A stretch of DNA of 37,396 bases. Source: Saccoglossus kowalevskii (lineage: Eukaryota; Hemichordata; Enteropneusta; Harrimaniidae). The stretch is from NCBI RefSeq assembly GCF_000003605.2, contig NW_003134753.1:1-37396 (forward strand), written 5' to 3'. The position numbers were made by a program, and so were the translations under genes. Below the pieces are notes generated by a model. The model was not told the DNA's origin. It was given only the letters and a program-made list of their open reading frames with translations, and did not search any database. Of the stretch, positions 1 through 10,785 are shown piece by piece; position 1 is the first letter of the stretch, and every line of letters begins with the position of its first letter.

Positions 1-270
1 TGGGTCATGATACTACTTTGGTGATGTGTAGTCACATGGGTCATTGATACTACTTTGGTGAATGTATTAGCCACATGGGTCATTGATACTACTTTGGTGA
101 TTGTGTTAGCCACATGGGTCATTGATACTACTTTTGGTGATTGTGTTAGCGACATGGGTCATTGATACTACCTTTGGTGATTGTGTTAGCCACATGGGTC
201 ATTGATACTCCCTTGGGTGGATGTGTTAGCCACATGGATCGTGTATACTACGTTTGGTAATTGTATTAGC
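1..270 (+). repeat. Decayed left portion with 39-bp monomers
   Basis: The window opens inside a monomer (gggtcatgatac, one T short of gggtcattgatac). The next two units, 33-71 and 72-110, are both 39 bp through loss of one T in the cttttgg run. Then come a Y-like monomer with gatactcccttggg (191) and a G-like monomer whose tail is type A (cgtttggtaattg, 231), a G/A hybrid. Successive short and hybrid units are unusual elsewhere. This may be a less homogenised zone or reduced consensus accuracy near a sequence end. Confidence 0.75.
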
Positions 271-310
271 CACATGGGTCATTGATACTACCTTTGGTAA
301 TTGTATTAGC
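271..310 (+). repeat. Reference type A monomer
   Basis: This copy matches the majority form exactly and is used for offsets in this annotation: offset 1 is the first base of cacatggg and offset 40 the last base of ttagc. Type A has A at offsets 29 and 35 (ggtaattgtatt). Offsets 1-20 are the most constant part, although several marker types carry their diagnostic changes at offsets 8-20. Offset 22 (c/t/a/g after tac), offsets 28-36 and the last base with the next first base (cc, cg, tc, ca) carry most of the common variation. Confidence 0.95.
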
Positions 311-710
311 CACATGGGTCATTGATACTACTGTTGGTGATTGTGTTAGCCACATGGGTCATTGATACTACCTTTGGTAATTGTATTAGCCACATGGGTC
401 ATTGATACTACATTTGGTAATTGTATTAGCCACATGGGTCATTGATACTACTTTTGGTAATTACATTAGCCACATGGGTCATTGATACTACCTTTGGTGA
501 TTGTGTTAGCGACATGGGTCATTGATACTACTTTTGGTGATTGTGTTAGCCACATGGGTCATTGATACTACCTTTGGTAATTGTATTAGCCACATGGGTC
601 ATTGATACTACTTTTAGTAATTGTATTAGCCACATGGGTCATTGATGCTACTTTTGGTAATTGTATTAGCCACATGGGCCATTGATACTACTTTTGGTGA
701 ATGTGTTAGC
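311..710 (+). repeat. T-block copy 1 (10 monomers)
   Basis: Order is U, A, Aa (catttgg), T (aattacatt), B, B with cgac junction, A, At, P (gatgctac), N' (gggccattg with gtgaatgtg). The At monomer carries ttttagtaatt, a change shared with the copy at 12676-13075 and absent from the other three, so these two are likely closest relatives. Unlike the other copies it is followed directly by a 41-bp Y-like monomer (711-751) and a G monomer (752). Confidence 0.88.
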
Positions 711-1192
711 CACATGGGTCATTGGTACTACGTTGTGGTGGATGTGTTAGCCACATGGATCGTGTATACTACGTTTAGTGATTGTGTTAGCCACATGGGT
801 CATTGATACTACCTTTGGTAATTGTATTAGCCACATGGGTCATTGATACTACCTTTGGTAATTGTATTAGCCACATGGGTCATTGATACTACCTTTGGAG
901 ATTGTGTTAGCCACATGGGTCATTGATACTACCTTTGGTAATTGTATTAGCCACATGGGTCATTGATACTACTGTTGGTGATTGTATTAGCCACATGGGT
1001 CATTGATACTACCTTTGGTGATTGTGTTAGTGACATGGGTCTTTGATATTACTTTTGGTAATTGTATTAGCCACATGGGGTCATTGATACTACCTTTGGT
1101 GATTGTGTTAGCCACATGGGTCATTGATAATACTGTTGGTGATTGTGTTAGCCACATGGGTCATTGATACTACCTTTGGTAATTGTATTAGC

Positions 1193-1432
1193 CACATGGG
1201 TCATTGATACTACCTTTGGTAATTTTATTAGCCACATGGGTCATTGGTACTAACTTGGGTGATTGTGTTAGCCACATGGATCATGTATACTAAGTTTAGT
1301 GATTGTGTTAGCCACATGGGTCATTGATACTACCTTTGGTAATTTTATTAGCCACATGGGTCATTGGTACTAACTTGGGTGATTGTGTTAGCCACATGGA
1401 TCATGTATACTAAGTTTAGTGATTGTGTTAGC
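1193..1432 (+). repeat. Perfect 120-bp tandem duplication (L-Yh-Gh twice)
   Basis: Units 1193-1312 and 1313-1432 appear identical, including the private ggtactaacttggg and ggatcatgtatactaag. Elsewhere the order is U, A, L, Yh, Gh, L, B, A, E; here L-Yh-Gh occurs twice, so it is a young three-monomer insertion inside a 320-bp block (1113-1552 including the extra 120 bp). Confidence 0.92.
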
Positions 1433-2512
1433 CACATGGGTCATTGATACTACCTTTGGTAATTTTATTAGCCACATGGGTCATTGATACTACCTTTGGT
1501 GATTGTGTTAGCCACATGGGTCATTGATACTACCTTTGGTAATTGTATTAGCCACATGGGTCATTGATACTACCTTTGGAGATTCTGTTAGCCACATGGG
1601 TCATTGATACTACCTTTGGTAATTGTATTAGCCACATGGGTCATTGATGCTACTTTTGGTAATTGTATTAGCCACATGGGCCATTGATACTACTTTTGGT
1701 AATTGTATTAGCCACATGGGTCATTGATACTACCTTTGGTAATTGTATTAGCCACATGGGTCATTGATACTACCTTTGGTAATTTTATTAGCCACATGGG
1801 TCATTGGTACTATATTTGGTAATTGTGTTAGCCACATGGGTCATTGATACTACCTTTGGTAATTTTATTAGCCACATGGGTCATTGATACTATCTTTGGT
1901 GATTGTGTTAGCCACATGGGTCATTGATACTACCTTTGGTAATTGTATTAGCCACATGGGTCATTGATACTACCTTTGGTGATTGTATTAGCCACATGGG
2001 TCATTGATACTACCTTTGATAATTTTATTAGCCACATGGGTCATTGATACTACCTTTGGTGATTGTGTTAGCCACATGGGTCATTGATACTACCTTTGGT
2101 AATTGTATTAGCCACATGGGTCATTGATACTACCTTTGGTGATTGTGTTAGTCACATGGGTCATTGATACTACCTTTGGTAATTGTATTAGCCACATGGG
2201 TCATTGATACTACCTTTGGTGATTTTGTTAGCCACATGGGTCATTGATACTACCTTTGGTGATTGTGTTAGCGACATGGGTATTTGATACTACCTTTGGT
2301 GATTGTGTTAGCCACATGGGTCATTGGTACTACCTTGGGTGGATGTGTTAGCCACATGGATCGTGTATACTAAGTTTAGTGATTGTGTTAGCCACATGGG
2401 TCATTGATACTACCTTTGGTAATTGTATTAGCCACATGGGTCATTGATACTACCTTTGGTAATTGTATTAGCCACATGGGTCATTGATACTACCTTTGGA
2501 GATTGTGTTAGC

Positions 2513-3192
2513 CACATGGGTCATTGATACTACTGTTGGTGATTGTGTTAGCCACATGGGTCATTGATACTACCTTTGGTGATTGTGTTAGCCATATGGG
2601 TCATTGATACTACCTTTGGTGATTGTGTTAGCGACATGGGTCTTTGATATTACTTTTGGTAATTGTATTAGCCACATGGGTTATTGATACTACCTTTGGT
2701 AATTGTATTAGCCACATGGGTCATTGATACTACTGTTGGTGATTGTGTTAGCCACATGGGTCATTGATACTACCTTTGGTAATTGTATTAGCCACATGGG
2801 TCATTGATACTACCTTTGGTAATTTTATTAGCCACATGGGTCATTGATACTACCTTTGGAGATTCTGTTAGCCACATGGGTCATTGATACTACCTTTGGT
2901 AATTGTATTAGCCACATGGGTCATTGATGCTACTTTTGGTAATTGTATTAGCCACATGGGCCATTGATACTACTTTTGGTAATTGTATTAGCCACATGGG
3001 TCATTGATACTACCTTTGGTAATTGTATTAGCCACATGGGTCATTGATACTACCTTTGATAATTTTATTAGCCACATGGGTCATTGATACTACCTTTGGT
3101 GATTGTGTTGGCGACATGGGTCATTGATACTACCTTTGGTAATTGTATTAGCCACATGGATCGTGTATACTAAGTTTAGTGATTGTGTTAGC
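2513..3192 (+). repeat. 680-bp block copy 1 (17 monomers, U to G)
   Basis: Order is U, B with ccatat junction, B-cgac, S (2633), R, U, A, L, E (2833), A, P, N, A, J, B with gttggcgac, A, G (3153). The G is preceded by A instead of Y. The gttggc change is otherwise seen only in the two other copies, 29217-29896 and 31657-32335, about 27 and 29 kb away. Confidence 0.9.
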
Positions 3193-3552
3193 CACATGGG
3201 TCATTGATACTACCTTTGGTAATTGTATTAGCCACATGGGTCATTGATACTACCTTTGGTAATTGTATTAGCCACATGGGTCATTGATACTACCTTTGGA
3301 GATTGTGTTAGCCACATGGGTCATTGATACTACTGTTGGTGATTGTGTTAGCCACATGGGTCATTGATACTACCTTTGGTGATTGTGTTAGCGACATGGG
3401 TCTTTGATATTACTTTTGGTAATTGTATTAGCCACATGGGTTATTGATACTACCTTTGGTAATTGTATTAGCCACATGGGTCATTGATACTACCTTTGGA
3501 GATTGTGTTAGCCACATGGGTCATTGATACTACATTTGGTAATTGTATTAGC

Positions 3553-3805
3553 CACATGGGTCATTGATACTACCTTTGGGTAATTTTATAGCCACATGGG
3601 TCATTGGATAACTACCTTGGGGTGATTGTGTTAGCCACATGGGTCATCGATACTCCCTGTGGTAACTGTATTAGCCACATGGGTCATCGATACTCCCTTT
3701 GATGACTGTGTTAGCCACATGCGTCCTCGTTACTCCCTTTGTCGACTGTGTTAGCGACATGGGTCATCGATACTCCTTGGGGTGACTGTATTAGATTGTA
3801 TTATC
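3553..3805 (+). repeat. Divergent patch of monomers with shared substitutions and indels
   Basis: 3553-3592 has tttgggtaattttatagc. 3593-3635 is 43 bp (cattggataactac, ttgggg). The next four units start at 3636, 3676, 3716 and 3756 (the last being an I monomer). Three of them (3636, 3676, 3756) have catcgatactcc, and all four have gactgt instead of gattgt. The 3716 unit is the most changed (catgcgtcctcgttactcc). The patch holds about six CpGs in 170 bp, where ordinary monomers have none. Sequence returns to normal sharply at 3806. Confidence 0.9.
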
Positions 3806-4485
3806 CACATGGGTCATTGATACAACTGTTGGTGATTGTGATAGCCACATGGGTCATTGATACTACCTTTGGTGATTGTGTTAGCCACATGGGTCATTGA
3901 TACTACCTTTGGTGATTGTGTTAGCGACATGGGTCTTTGATATTATTTTTGGTAATTGTATTAGCCACATGGGTTATTGATACTACCTTTGGTAATTGTA
4001 TTAGCCACATGGGTCATTGATACTACTGTTGGTGATTGTGTTAGCCACATGGGTCATTGATACTACCTTTGGTAATTGTATTAGCCACATGGGTCATTGA
4101 TACTACCTTTGGTGATTGTGTTAGCGACATGGGTATTTGATACTAGCTTTGGTGATTGTGTTAGCCACATGGGTCATTGGTACTACCTTGGGTGGATGTG
4201 TTAGCCACATGGATCGTGTATACTAAGTTTAGTGATTGTGTTAGCCACATGGGTCATTGATACTACCTTTGGTGTTTGTATTAGCCACATGGGTCATTGA
4301 TACTACTGTTGGTGATTGTGTTAGCCACATGGGTCATTGATACTACCTTTGGTGTTTGTGTTAGCCACATGGGTCATTGATACTACCTTTGGTGATTGTG
4401 TTAGCGACATGGGTCTTTGATATTACTTTTGGTAATTGTATTAGCCACATGGGTTATTGATACTACCTTTGGTAATTGTATTAGC

Positions 4486-4805
4486 CACATGGGTCATTGA
4501 TACTACTGTTGGTGATTGTGTTAGCCACATGGGTCATTGATACTACCTTTGGTAATTGTATTAGCCACATGGGTCATTGATACTACCTTTGGTAATTTTA
4601 TTAGCCACATGGGTCATTGGTACTACCTTGGGTGATTGTGTTAGCCACATGGATCATGTATACTAACTTTAGTGATTGTGTTAGCCACATGGGTCATTGA
4701 TACTACCTTTGGTAATTTTATTAGCCACATGGGTCATTGATACTACCTTTGGTGATTGTGTTAGCCACATGGGTCATTGATACTACCTTTGGTAATTGTA
4801 TTAGC
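4486..4805 (+). repeat. Gh block copy (U-A-L-Yh-Gh-L-B-A)
   Basis: An eight-monomer block leading into E at 4806. The same order occurs at 25199-25518, at 1113-1552 (with 120 bp extra), at 11676-11955 (one monomer shorter) and in part at 30217-30416. Its Gh monomer reads tatactaacttt where others have tatactaagttt. The stretch 4286-4685 also matches 30017-30416 monomer for monomer, including a rare ggtgtttgtg monomer (4326 and 30057). Confidence 0.86.
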
Positions 4806-4845
4806 CACATGGGTCATTGATACTACCTTTGGAGATTCTGTTAGC

Positions 4846-5569
4846 CACATGGGTCATTGATACTACCTTTGGTAATTTTATTCGCCACATGGGTCATTGA
4901 TACTACCTTTGGTGATTGTGTTAGCCACATGGGTCATTGATACTACCTTTGGTAATTTTATTAGGCCACATGGGTCATTGATACTATATTTGGTAATTGT
5001 GTTAGCCACATGGGTCATTAATACTACCTTTGATAATTTTATTCGCCACATGGGTCATTGATACTACCTTTGGTGATTGTGTTAGCCACACGGGTCATTG
5101 ATACTACCTTTAGTAATTTTATTAGCCACATGGGTCATTGATACTACCTTTGATGATTGTGTTAGCCACATGGGTCATTTGATACTACCTTTGGTAATTG
5201 TATTAGCCACATGGGTCATTGATACTACCTTTTGGTGATTTGTGTTAGCCACATGGGTCATTAATACTACCTTTGGTAATTTTATTAGCCACATGGGTCA
5301 TTGATACTACCTTTGGTAATTTTATTAGCCACATGGGTCATTGATACTACTTTGGGTGATTGTGTTAGCCACATGGATCATGTATACTAAGTTTAGTAAT
5401 TGTGTTAGCCACATGGGTCATTGATACTACCTTTGGTAATTGTATTAGCCACATGGGTCATTGATACTACCTTTGATAATTTTATTAGCCATATGGGTCA
5501 TTGATACTACCTTTGGTGATTGTGTTAGCAACATGGGTCATTGATACTACCTTTGGTAATTGTATTAGC
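4846..5569 (+). repeat. L-rich, indel-rich stretch
   Basis: L (ggtaatttt) monomers alternate with B, giving an 80-bp dimer look, with rare junctions ttcgcc (4886, 5047), ttaggcc (4967) and cacacggg (5087), and with tcattaatac at 5007 and 5250. Lengths 41 (4926-4966, 5167-5207) and 42 (5208-5249) cluster here. Similar L-rich stretches with the same rare junctions are at 10386-10745 and about 31217-31376. A Gh monomer closes it at 5370. Confidence 0.82.
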
Positions 5570-5647
5570 CACATGGGTCATTGATACTACCTTTGGTGAT
5601 TGTTAGTCACATGGGTCATTGATACTACCTTTGGTAATTGTATTAGC

Positions 5648-6607
5648 CACATGGGTCATTGATACTACCTTTGGTGATTTTGTTAGCCACATGGGTCATT
5701 GATACTACCTTTGGTGATTGTGTTAGCGACATGGGTATTTGATACTACCTTTGGTGATTGTGTTAGTCACATGGGTCATTGATACTACTTTTGGTGATTG
5801 TATTAGCCACATGGGTCATTGATACTACCTTTGGTAATTGTATTAGCCACATGGGTCATTGATACTACTTTTGGTGATTGTGTTAGCCACATGGGTCATT
5901 GATACTAGCTTTGGTAATTTTATTAGCCACATGGGTCATTGATACTACCTTTGGTGATTGTGTTAGCCACATGGGTCATTGATACTACCTTTGGTAATTG
6001 TATTAGCCACATGGGTCATTGATACTACCTTTGGAGATTCTGTTAGCCACATGGGTCATTGATACTACCTTTGGTAATTGTATTAGCCACATGGGTCATT
6101 GATGCTACTTTTGGTAATTGTATTAGCCACATGGGCCATTGATACTACTTTTGGTAATTGTATTAGCCACATGGGTCATTGATGCTACCTTTGGTAATTG
6201 TATTAGCCACATGGGTCATTGATACTACCTTTGATAATTGTATTAGCCACATGGGTCATTGATACTACCTTTGGTGATTGTGTTAGCGACATGGGTCATT
6301 GATACTACATTTGGTAATTGTATTAGCCACATGGGTCATTGATACTACCTTTGGTGATTGTGTTAGTCACATGGGTCATTGATACTACCTTTGGTAATTG
6401 TATTAGCCACATGGGTCATTGATACTACCTTTGGTGATTTTGTTAGCCACATGGGTCATTGATACTACCTTTGGTGATTGTGTTTGCGACATGGGTATTT
6501 GATACTACCTTTGGTGATTGTGTTAGCCACATGGGTCATTGGTACTACCTTGGGTGGATGTGTTAGCCACATGGATCGTGTATACTAAGTTTAGTGATTG
6601 TGTTAGC
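5648..6607 (+). repeat. 24-monomer higher-order unit, copy 1 (H to G, 960 bp)
   Basis: Order is H, B-cgac, F, Mt, A, Bt, X-L (tagctttggtaatttt, 5888), B, A, E (6008), A, P, N, A, J-like, B-cgac, Aa, B-gtcac, A, H, B with gtttgcgac, F, Y, G (6568). The same order occurs at 18969-19889 and 23759-24678 and in part at 9627-10385. The tttgcgac junction is private to this family. Here the monomer after N reads gatgctacc. Confidence 0.9.
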
Positions 6608-7137
6608 CACATGGGTCATTGATACTACCTTTGGTAATTGTATTAGCCACATGGGTCATTGATACTACCTTTGGTAATTGTATTAGCCACATGGGTCATT
6701 GATACTACCTTTGGAGATTGTGTTAGCCACATGGGTCATTGATACTACCTTTGGTAATTGTATTAGCCACATGGGTCATTGATACTACCTTTGGTGATTG
6801 TGTTAGCCACATGGGTCATTGATACTACCTTTGGTAATTGTGTTAGCCACATGGGTCATTGATACTACCTTTGGAGATTGTATTAGATTGTATTATCCAC
6901 ATGGGTCATTGATACTACTGTTGGTGATTGTGTTAGCCACATGGGTCATTGATACTACCTTTGGTGATTGTGTTAGCCACATGGGTCATTGATACTACCT
7001 TTGGTGATTGTGTTAGCGACATGGGTCTTTGATATTACTTTTGGTAATTGTATTAGCCACATGGGTTATTGATACTACCTTTGGTAATTGTATTAGCCAC
7101 ATGGGTCATTGATACTACTGTTGGTGATTGTATTAGC

Positions 7138-7537
7138 CACATGGGTCATTGATACTACTGTTGGTGATTGTGTTAGCCACATGGGTCATTGATACTACCT
7201 TTGGTAATTGTATTAGCCACATGGGTCATTGATACTACATTTGGTAATTGTATTAGCCACATGGGTCATTGATACTACCTTTGGTAATTACATTAGTCAC
7301 ATGGGTCATTGATACTACCTTTGGTGATTGTGTTAGCGACATGGGTCATTGATACTACTTTTGGTGATTGTGTTAGCCACATGGGTCATTGATACTACCT
7401 TTGGTAATTGTATTAGCCACATGGGTCATTGATACTACTTTTGGTAATTGTATTAGCCACATGGGTCATTGATGCTACTTTTGGTAATTGTATTAGCCAC
7501 ATGGGCCATTGATACTACTTTTGGTGAATGTGTTAGC
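7138..7537 (+). repeat. T-block copy 2
   Basis: The same ten-monomer order as 311-710. The T monomer here has cctttgg and is followed by a gtcac junction. An extra U-like monomer (7098) separates it from S (7018) and R (7058). Downstream it runs A, L, B-cgac, A, B-gtcac, A, H, B-cgac, F, then into the E block at 8138. Confidence 0.88.
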
Positions 7538-8057
7538 CACATGGGTCATTGATACTACCTTTGGTAATTGTATTAGCCACATGGGTCATTGATACTACCT
7601 TTGGTAATTTTATTAGCCACATGGGTCATTGATACTACCTTTGGTGATTGTGTTAGCGACATGGGTCATTGATACTACCTTTGGTAATTGTATTAGCCAC
7701 ATGGGTCATTGATACTACCTTTGGTGATTGTGTTAGTCACATGGGTCATTGATACTACCTTTGGTAATTGTATTAGCCACATGGGTCATTGATACTACCT
7801 TTGGTGATTTTGTTAGCCACATGGGTCATTGATACTACCTTTGGTGATTGTGTTAGCGACATGGGTATTTGATACTACCTTTGGTGATTGTGTTAGCCAC
7901 ATGGGTCATTGATACTACTTTTGGTGATTGTATTAGCCACATGGGTCATTGATACTACCTTTGGTAATTGTATTAGCCACATGGGTCATTGATACTACTT
8001 TTGGTGATTGTGTTAGCCACATGGGTCATTGATACTACCTTTGGTAATTGTATTAGC

Positions 8058-8097
8058 CACATGGGTCATTGATACTACCTTTGGTGATTGTGTTAGC
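8058..8097 (+). repeat. Reference type B monomer
   Basis: Type B differs from type A by G at offsets 29 and 35 (ggtgattgtgtt). The two changes nearly always occur together, and A and B often alternate, giving a loose 80-bp dimer period. The junction variants cgacat and gtcacat follow B-like monomers (gtgttag) with few exceptions (for example 7288 and 24919), so monomer type and junction are inherited as a unit. Intermediates (gtgattgtatt, aattgtgtt) exist but are fewer. Confidence 0.9.
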
Positions 8098-8457
8098 CAC
8101 ATGGGTCATTGATACTACCTTTGGTAATTGTATTAGCCACATGGGTCATTGATACTACCTTTGGAGATTCTGTTAGCCACATGGGTCATTGATACTACCT
8201 TTGGTAATTGTATTAGCCACATGGGTCATTGATGCTACTTTTGTTAATTGTATTAGCCACATGGGCCATTGATACTACTTTTGGTAATTGTATTAGCCAC
8301 ATGGGTCATTGATACTACCTTTGGTAATTGTATTAGCCACATGGGTCATTGATACGACCTTTGATAATTGTATTAGCCACATGGGTCATTGATACTACCT
8401 TTGGTGATTGTGTTAGCAACATGGGTCATTGATACTACCTTTGGTAATTGTATTAGC

Positions 8458-8495
8458 CACATGGGTCATTGATACTACCTTTGGTGATTGTTAGT
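8458..8495 (+). repeat. 38-bp monomer with lost GT (type example; 9 copies)
   Basis: The monomer reads gattgttag instead of gattgtgttag, a two-base loss in the TGTGTT run. Copies are at 5570-5607, 8458-8495, 14717-14754, 17165-17202, 18653-18690, 18811-18848, 25839-25876, 27249-27286 and 36586-36623. They sit in at least two contexts: after a gcaac-A pair (5570, 8458, 14717, 25839) and in the I blocks (17165, 18653, 27249, 36586). The deletion may therefore have arisen more than once or moved by exchange. Confidence 0.9.
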
Positions 8496-8695
8496 CACAT
8501 GGGTCATTGATACTACCTTTGGTAATTGTATTAGCCACATGGGTCATTGATACTACCTTTGGTGATTTTGTTAGCCACATGGGTCATTGATACTACCTTT
8601 GGTGATTGTGTTAGCGACATGGGTATTTGATACTACCTTTGGTGATTGTGTTAGTCACATGGGTCATTGGTACTACCTTGGGTGGATGTGTTAGC

Positions 8696-8735
8696 CACAT
8701 GGATCGTGTATACTAAGTTTAGTGATTGTGTTAGC
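8696..8735 (+). repeat. G-type marker monomer (type example; 32 G/Gh copies in all)
   Basis: The monomer carries ggatcgtgtatactaag followed by tttagtgattg. G or G-like copies start at 231, 752, 2353, 3153, 4206, 6568, 8696, 11186, 13756, 14955, 16555, 17963, 19850, 21020, 23439, 24639, 27647, 29177, 29857, 32296, 32536, 34456 and 35936. The Gh form (ggatcatg) starts at 1273, 1393, 4646, 5370, 10746, 11836, 25359, 26598 and 30377. Most G are preceded by Y. As far as I can see these are the only GATC sites in the window, so they mark the higher-order spacing. G and Gh differ by CG versus CA. Confidence 0.9.
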
Positions 8736-9626
8736 CACATGGGTCATTGATACTACCTTTGGTAATTGTATTAGCCACATGGGTCATTGATACTACCTTT
8801 GGTAATTGTATTAGCCACATGGGTCATTGATACTACCTTTGGAGATTGTGTTAGCCACATGGGTCATTGATACTACCTTTGGTAATTGTATTAGCCACAT
8901 GGGTCATTGATACTACCTTTGGTGATTGTGTTAGCCACATGGGTCATTGATACTACCTTTGTTGATTGTGTTAGCGACATGGGTCATTGATACTACTTTT
9001 GGTGATTGTATTAGATTGTATTATCCACATGGGTCATTGATGCTACTTTTGGTAATTGTATTAGCCACATGGGCCATTGATACTACTTTTGGTGAATGTG
9101 TTAGCCACATGGGTCATTGATACTACTTTTGGTAATTGTATTAGCCACATGGGTCATTGATACTACCTTTGGTGATTGTGTTAGCCACATGGGTCATTGA
9201 TACTACTTTTGGTGATTGTATTAGCCACATGGGTCATTGATACTACTTTTGGTAATTGTATTAGCCACATGAGTCATTGATACTACTTTTGGTAATTGTA
9301 TTAGCCACATGGGTCATTGATACTACTTTTGGTAATTGTATTAGCCACATGGGTTCATTGATACTACTTTTGGTGATTGTGTTAGCCACATGGGTCATTG
9401 ATACTACCTTTGGTATTTGTATTAGCCACATGGGTCATTGATACTACCTTTGGTGATTGTATTAGCCACATGGGTCATTGATACTACGTTTGGTGATTGT
9501 GTTAGCGACATGGGTCATTGATACTACCTTTGGTAATTGTATTAGCCACATGGGTCATTGATACTACCTTTGGTGATTGTGTTAGTCACATGGGTCATTG
9601 ATACTACCTTTGGTAATTGTATTAGC

Positions 9627-10385
9627 CACATGGGTCATTGATACTACCTTTGGTGATTTTGTTAGCCACATGGGTCATTGATACTACCTTTGGTGATTGT
9701 GTTAGCGACATGGGTATTTGATACTACCTTTGGTGATTGTGTTAGCCACATGGGTCATTGATACTACTTTTGGTGATTGTATTAGCCACATGGGTCATTG
9801 ATACTACCTTTGGTAATTGTATTAGCCACATGGGTCATTGATACTACTTTTGGTGATTGTGTTAGCCACATGGGTCATTGATACTAGCTTTGGTAATTTT
9901 ATTAGCCACATGGGTCATTGATACTACCTTTGGTGATTGTGTTAGCCACATGGGTCATTGATACTACCTTTGGTAATTGTATTAGCCACATGGGTCATTG
10001 ATACTACCTTTGGAGATTCTGTTAGCCACATGGGTCATTGATACTACTGTTGGTGATTGTGATAGCCACATGGGTCATTGATACTACCTTTGGTGATTGT
10101 GTTAGCCACATGGGTCATTGATACTACCTTGGTAATTGTATTAGCCACATGGGTCATTGATGCTACTTTTGGTAATTGTATTAGCCACATGGGCCATTGA
10201 TACTACTTTTGGTAATTGTATTAGCCACATGGGTCATTGATACTACCTTTGATAATTTTATTAGCCACATGGGTCATTGATACTACCTTTGGTGATTGTG
10301 TTAGCGACATGGGTCATTGATACTACATTTGGTAATTGTATTAGCCACATGGGTCATTGATACTACCTTTGGTGATTGTGTTAGT
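9627..10385 (+). repeat. 24-monomer higher-order unit, rearranged partial copy
   Basis: H to E (9987) follow the standard order. Then U with gtgatagcc and B are inserted before a 39-bp A (10107-10145), P, N, J, B-cgac, Aa and B-gtcac. After 10386 the order switches to the L-rich type with ttcgcc junctions, so the H...Y-G end is missing. The U-gtgatagcc monomer is otherwise found just after I monomers near 3.8, 20.2 and 21.4 kb. Confidence 0.85.
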
Positions 10386-10785
10386 CACATGGGTCATTGA
10401 TACTACCTTTGGTAATTTTATTCGCCACATGGGTCATTGGTACTACCTTTGGTGATTGTGTTAGCCACACGGGTCATTGATACTAACTTTGGAAATTTTA
10501 TTAGCCACATGGGTCATTGATACTACCTTTGGTGATTGTGTTAGCCACATGGGTCATTGATACTACCTTTGGTAATTTTATTAGCCACATGGGTCATTGA
10601 TACTACCTTTGGTGATTGTGTTAGACACATGGGTCATTAATACTACCTTTGGTAATTTTATTCGCCACATGGGTCATTGATACTACCTTTGGTAATTGTA
10701 TTAGCCACATGGGTCATTGGTACTACCTTGGGTGATTGTGTTAGCCACATGGATCATGTATACTAAGTTTAGTGATTGTGTTAGC
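10386..10785 (+). repeat. L-rich stretch ending in Gh
   Basis: L with ttcgcc (10386), B with ggtactac and cacacggg, a monomer with tactaactttggaaatttt, then L and B alternating, B with agacacat, L with tcattaatac and ttcgcc, A, Yh, Gh (10746). It resembles 4846-5409 in content and order of rare junctions; agacac recurs near 31336. Confidence 0.82.

Larger units (their letters stand above)
8138..8735 (+). repeat. E-to-G unit copy 1 (with 38-bp monomer)
   Basis: Order is E, A, P with tttgttaatt, N, A, gatacgacc/gataatt, B with gcaacat junction, A, 38-bp B (8458-8495), A, H, B-cgac, F, Y, G. The E-to-G distance of 558 bp is shared exactly with 14397-14994. The gatacgacc and tttgttaatt changes occur only here, at 14.4 kb and twice at 25.5-26.3 kb. 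Confidence 0.9.

Noticed and set aside
231..1273. A 521-bp higher-order period from G spacing 231-752-1273
   Set aside because: The monomer orders between these G-type units differ (T-block versus D-S-U series), so the equal spacing is coincidental.
1245..1375. Intron branch-point-like TACTAAC in Yh monomers and TATA-like tatactaag in G monomers
   Set aside because: They are simple satellite variants repeated with the block; no exon, splice-site or transcription-unit context exists.
3553..3805. Inserted non-satellite sequence
   Set aside because: Each unit still aligns to the monomer along its full length; it is divergent satellite, not an insertion.
4961..4970. Telomere-like repeats (ttaggcc, ttagcc)
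   Set aside because: The motif occurs once per 40 bp inside the satellite monomer, not as short tandem telomeric repeats.
4886..10666. CENP-B box in monomers with attcgccacatggg or cacacggg
   Set aside because: The pattern nTTCGnnnnAnnCGGGn needs TTCG and CGGG at a fixed distance in the same unit; units with ttcg have tggg at the wrong spacing, and cacacggg units lack ttcg.
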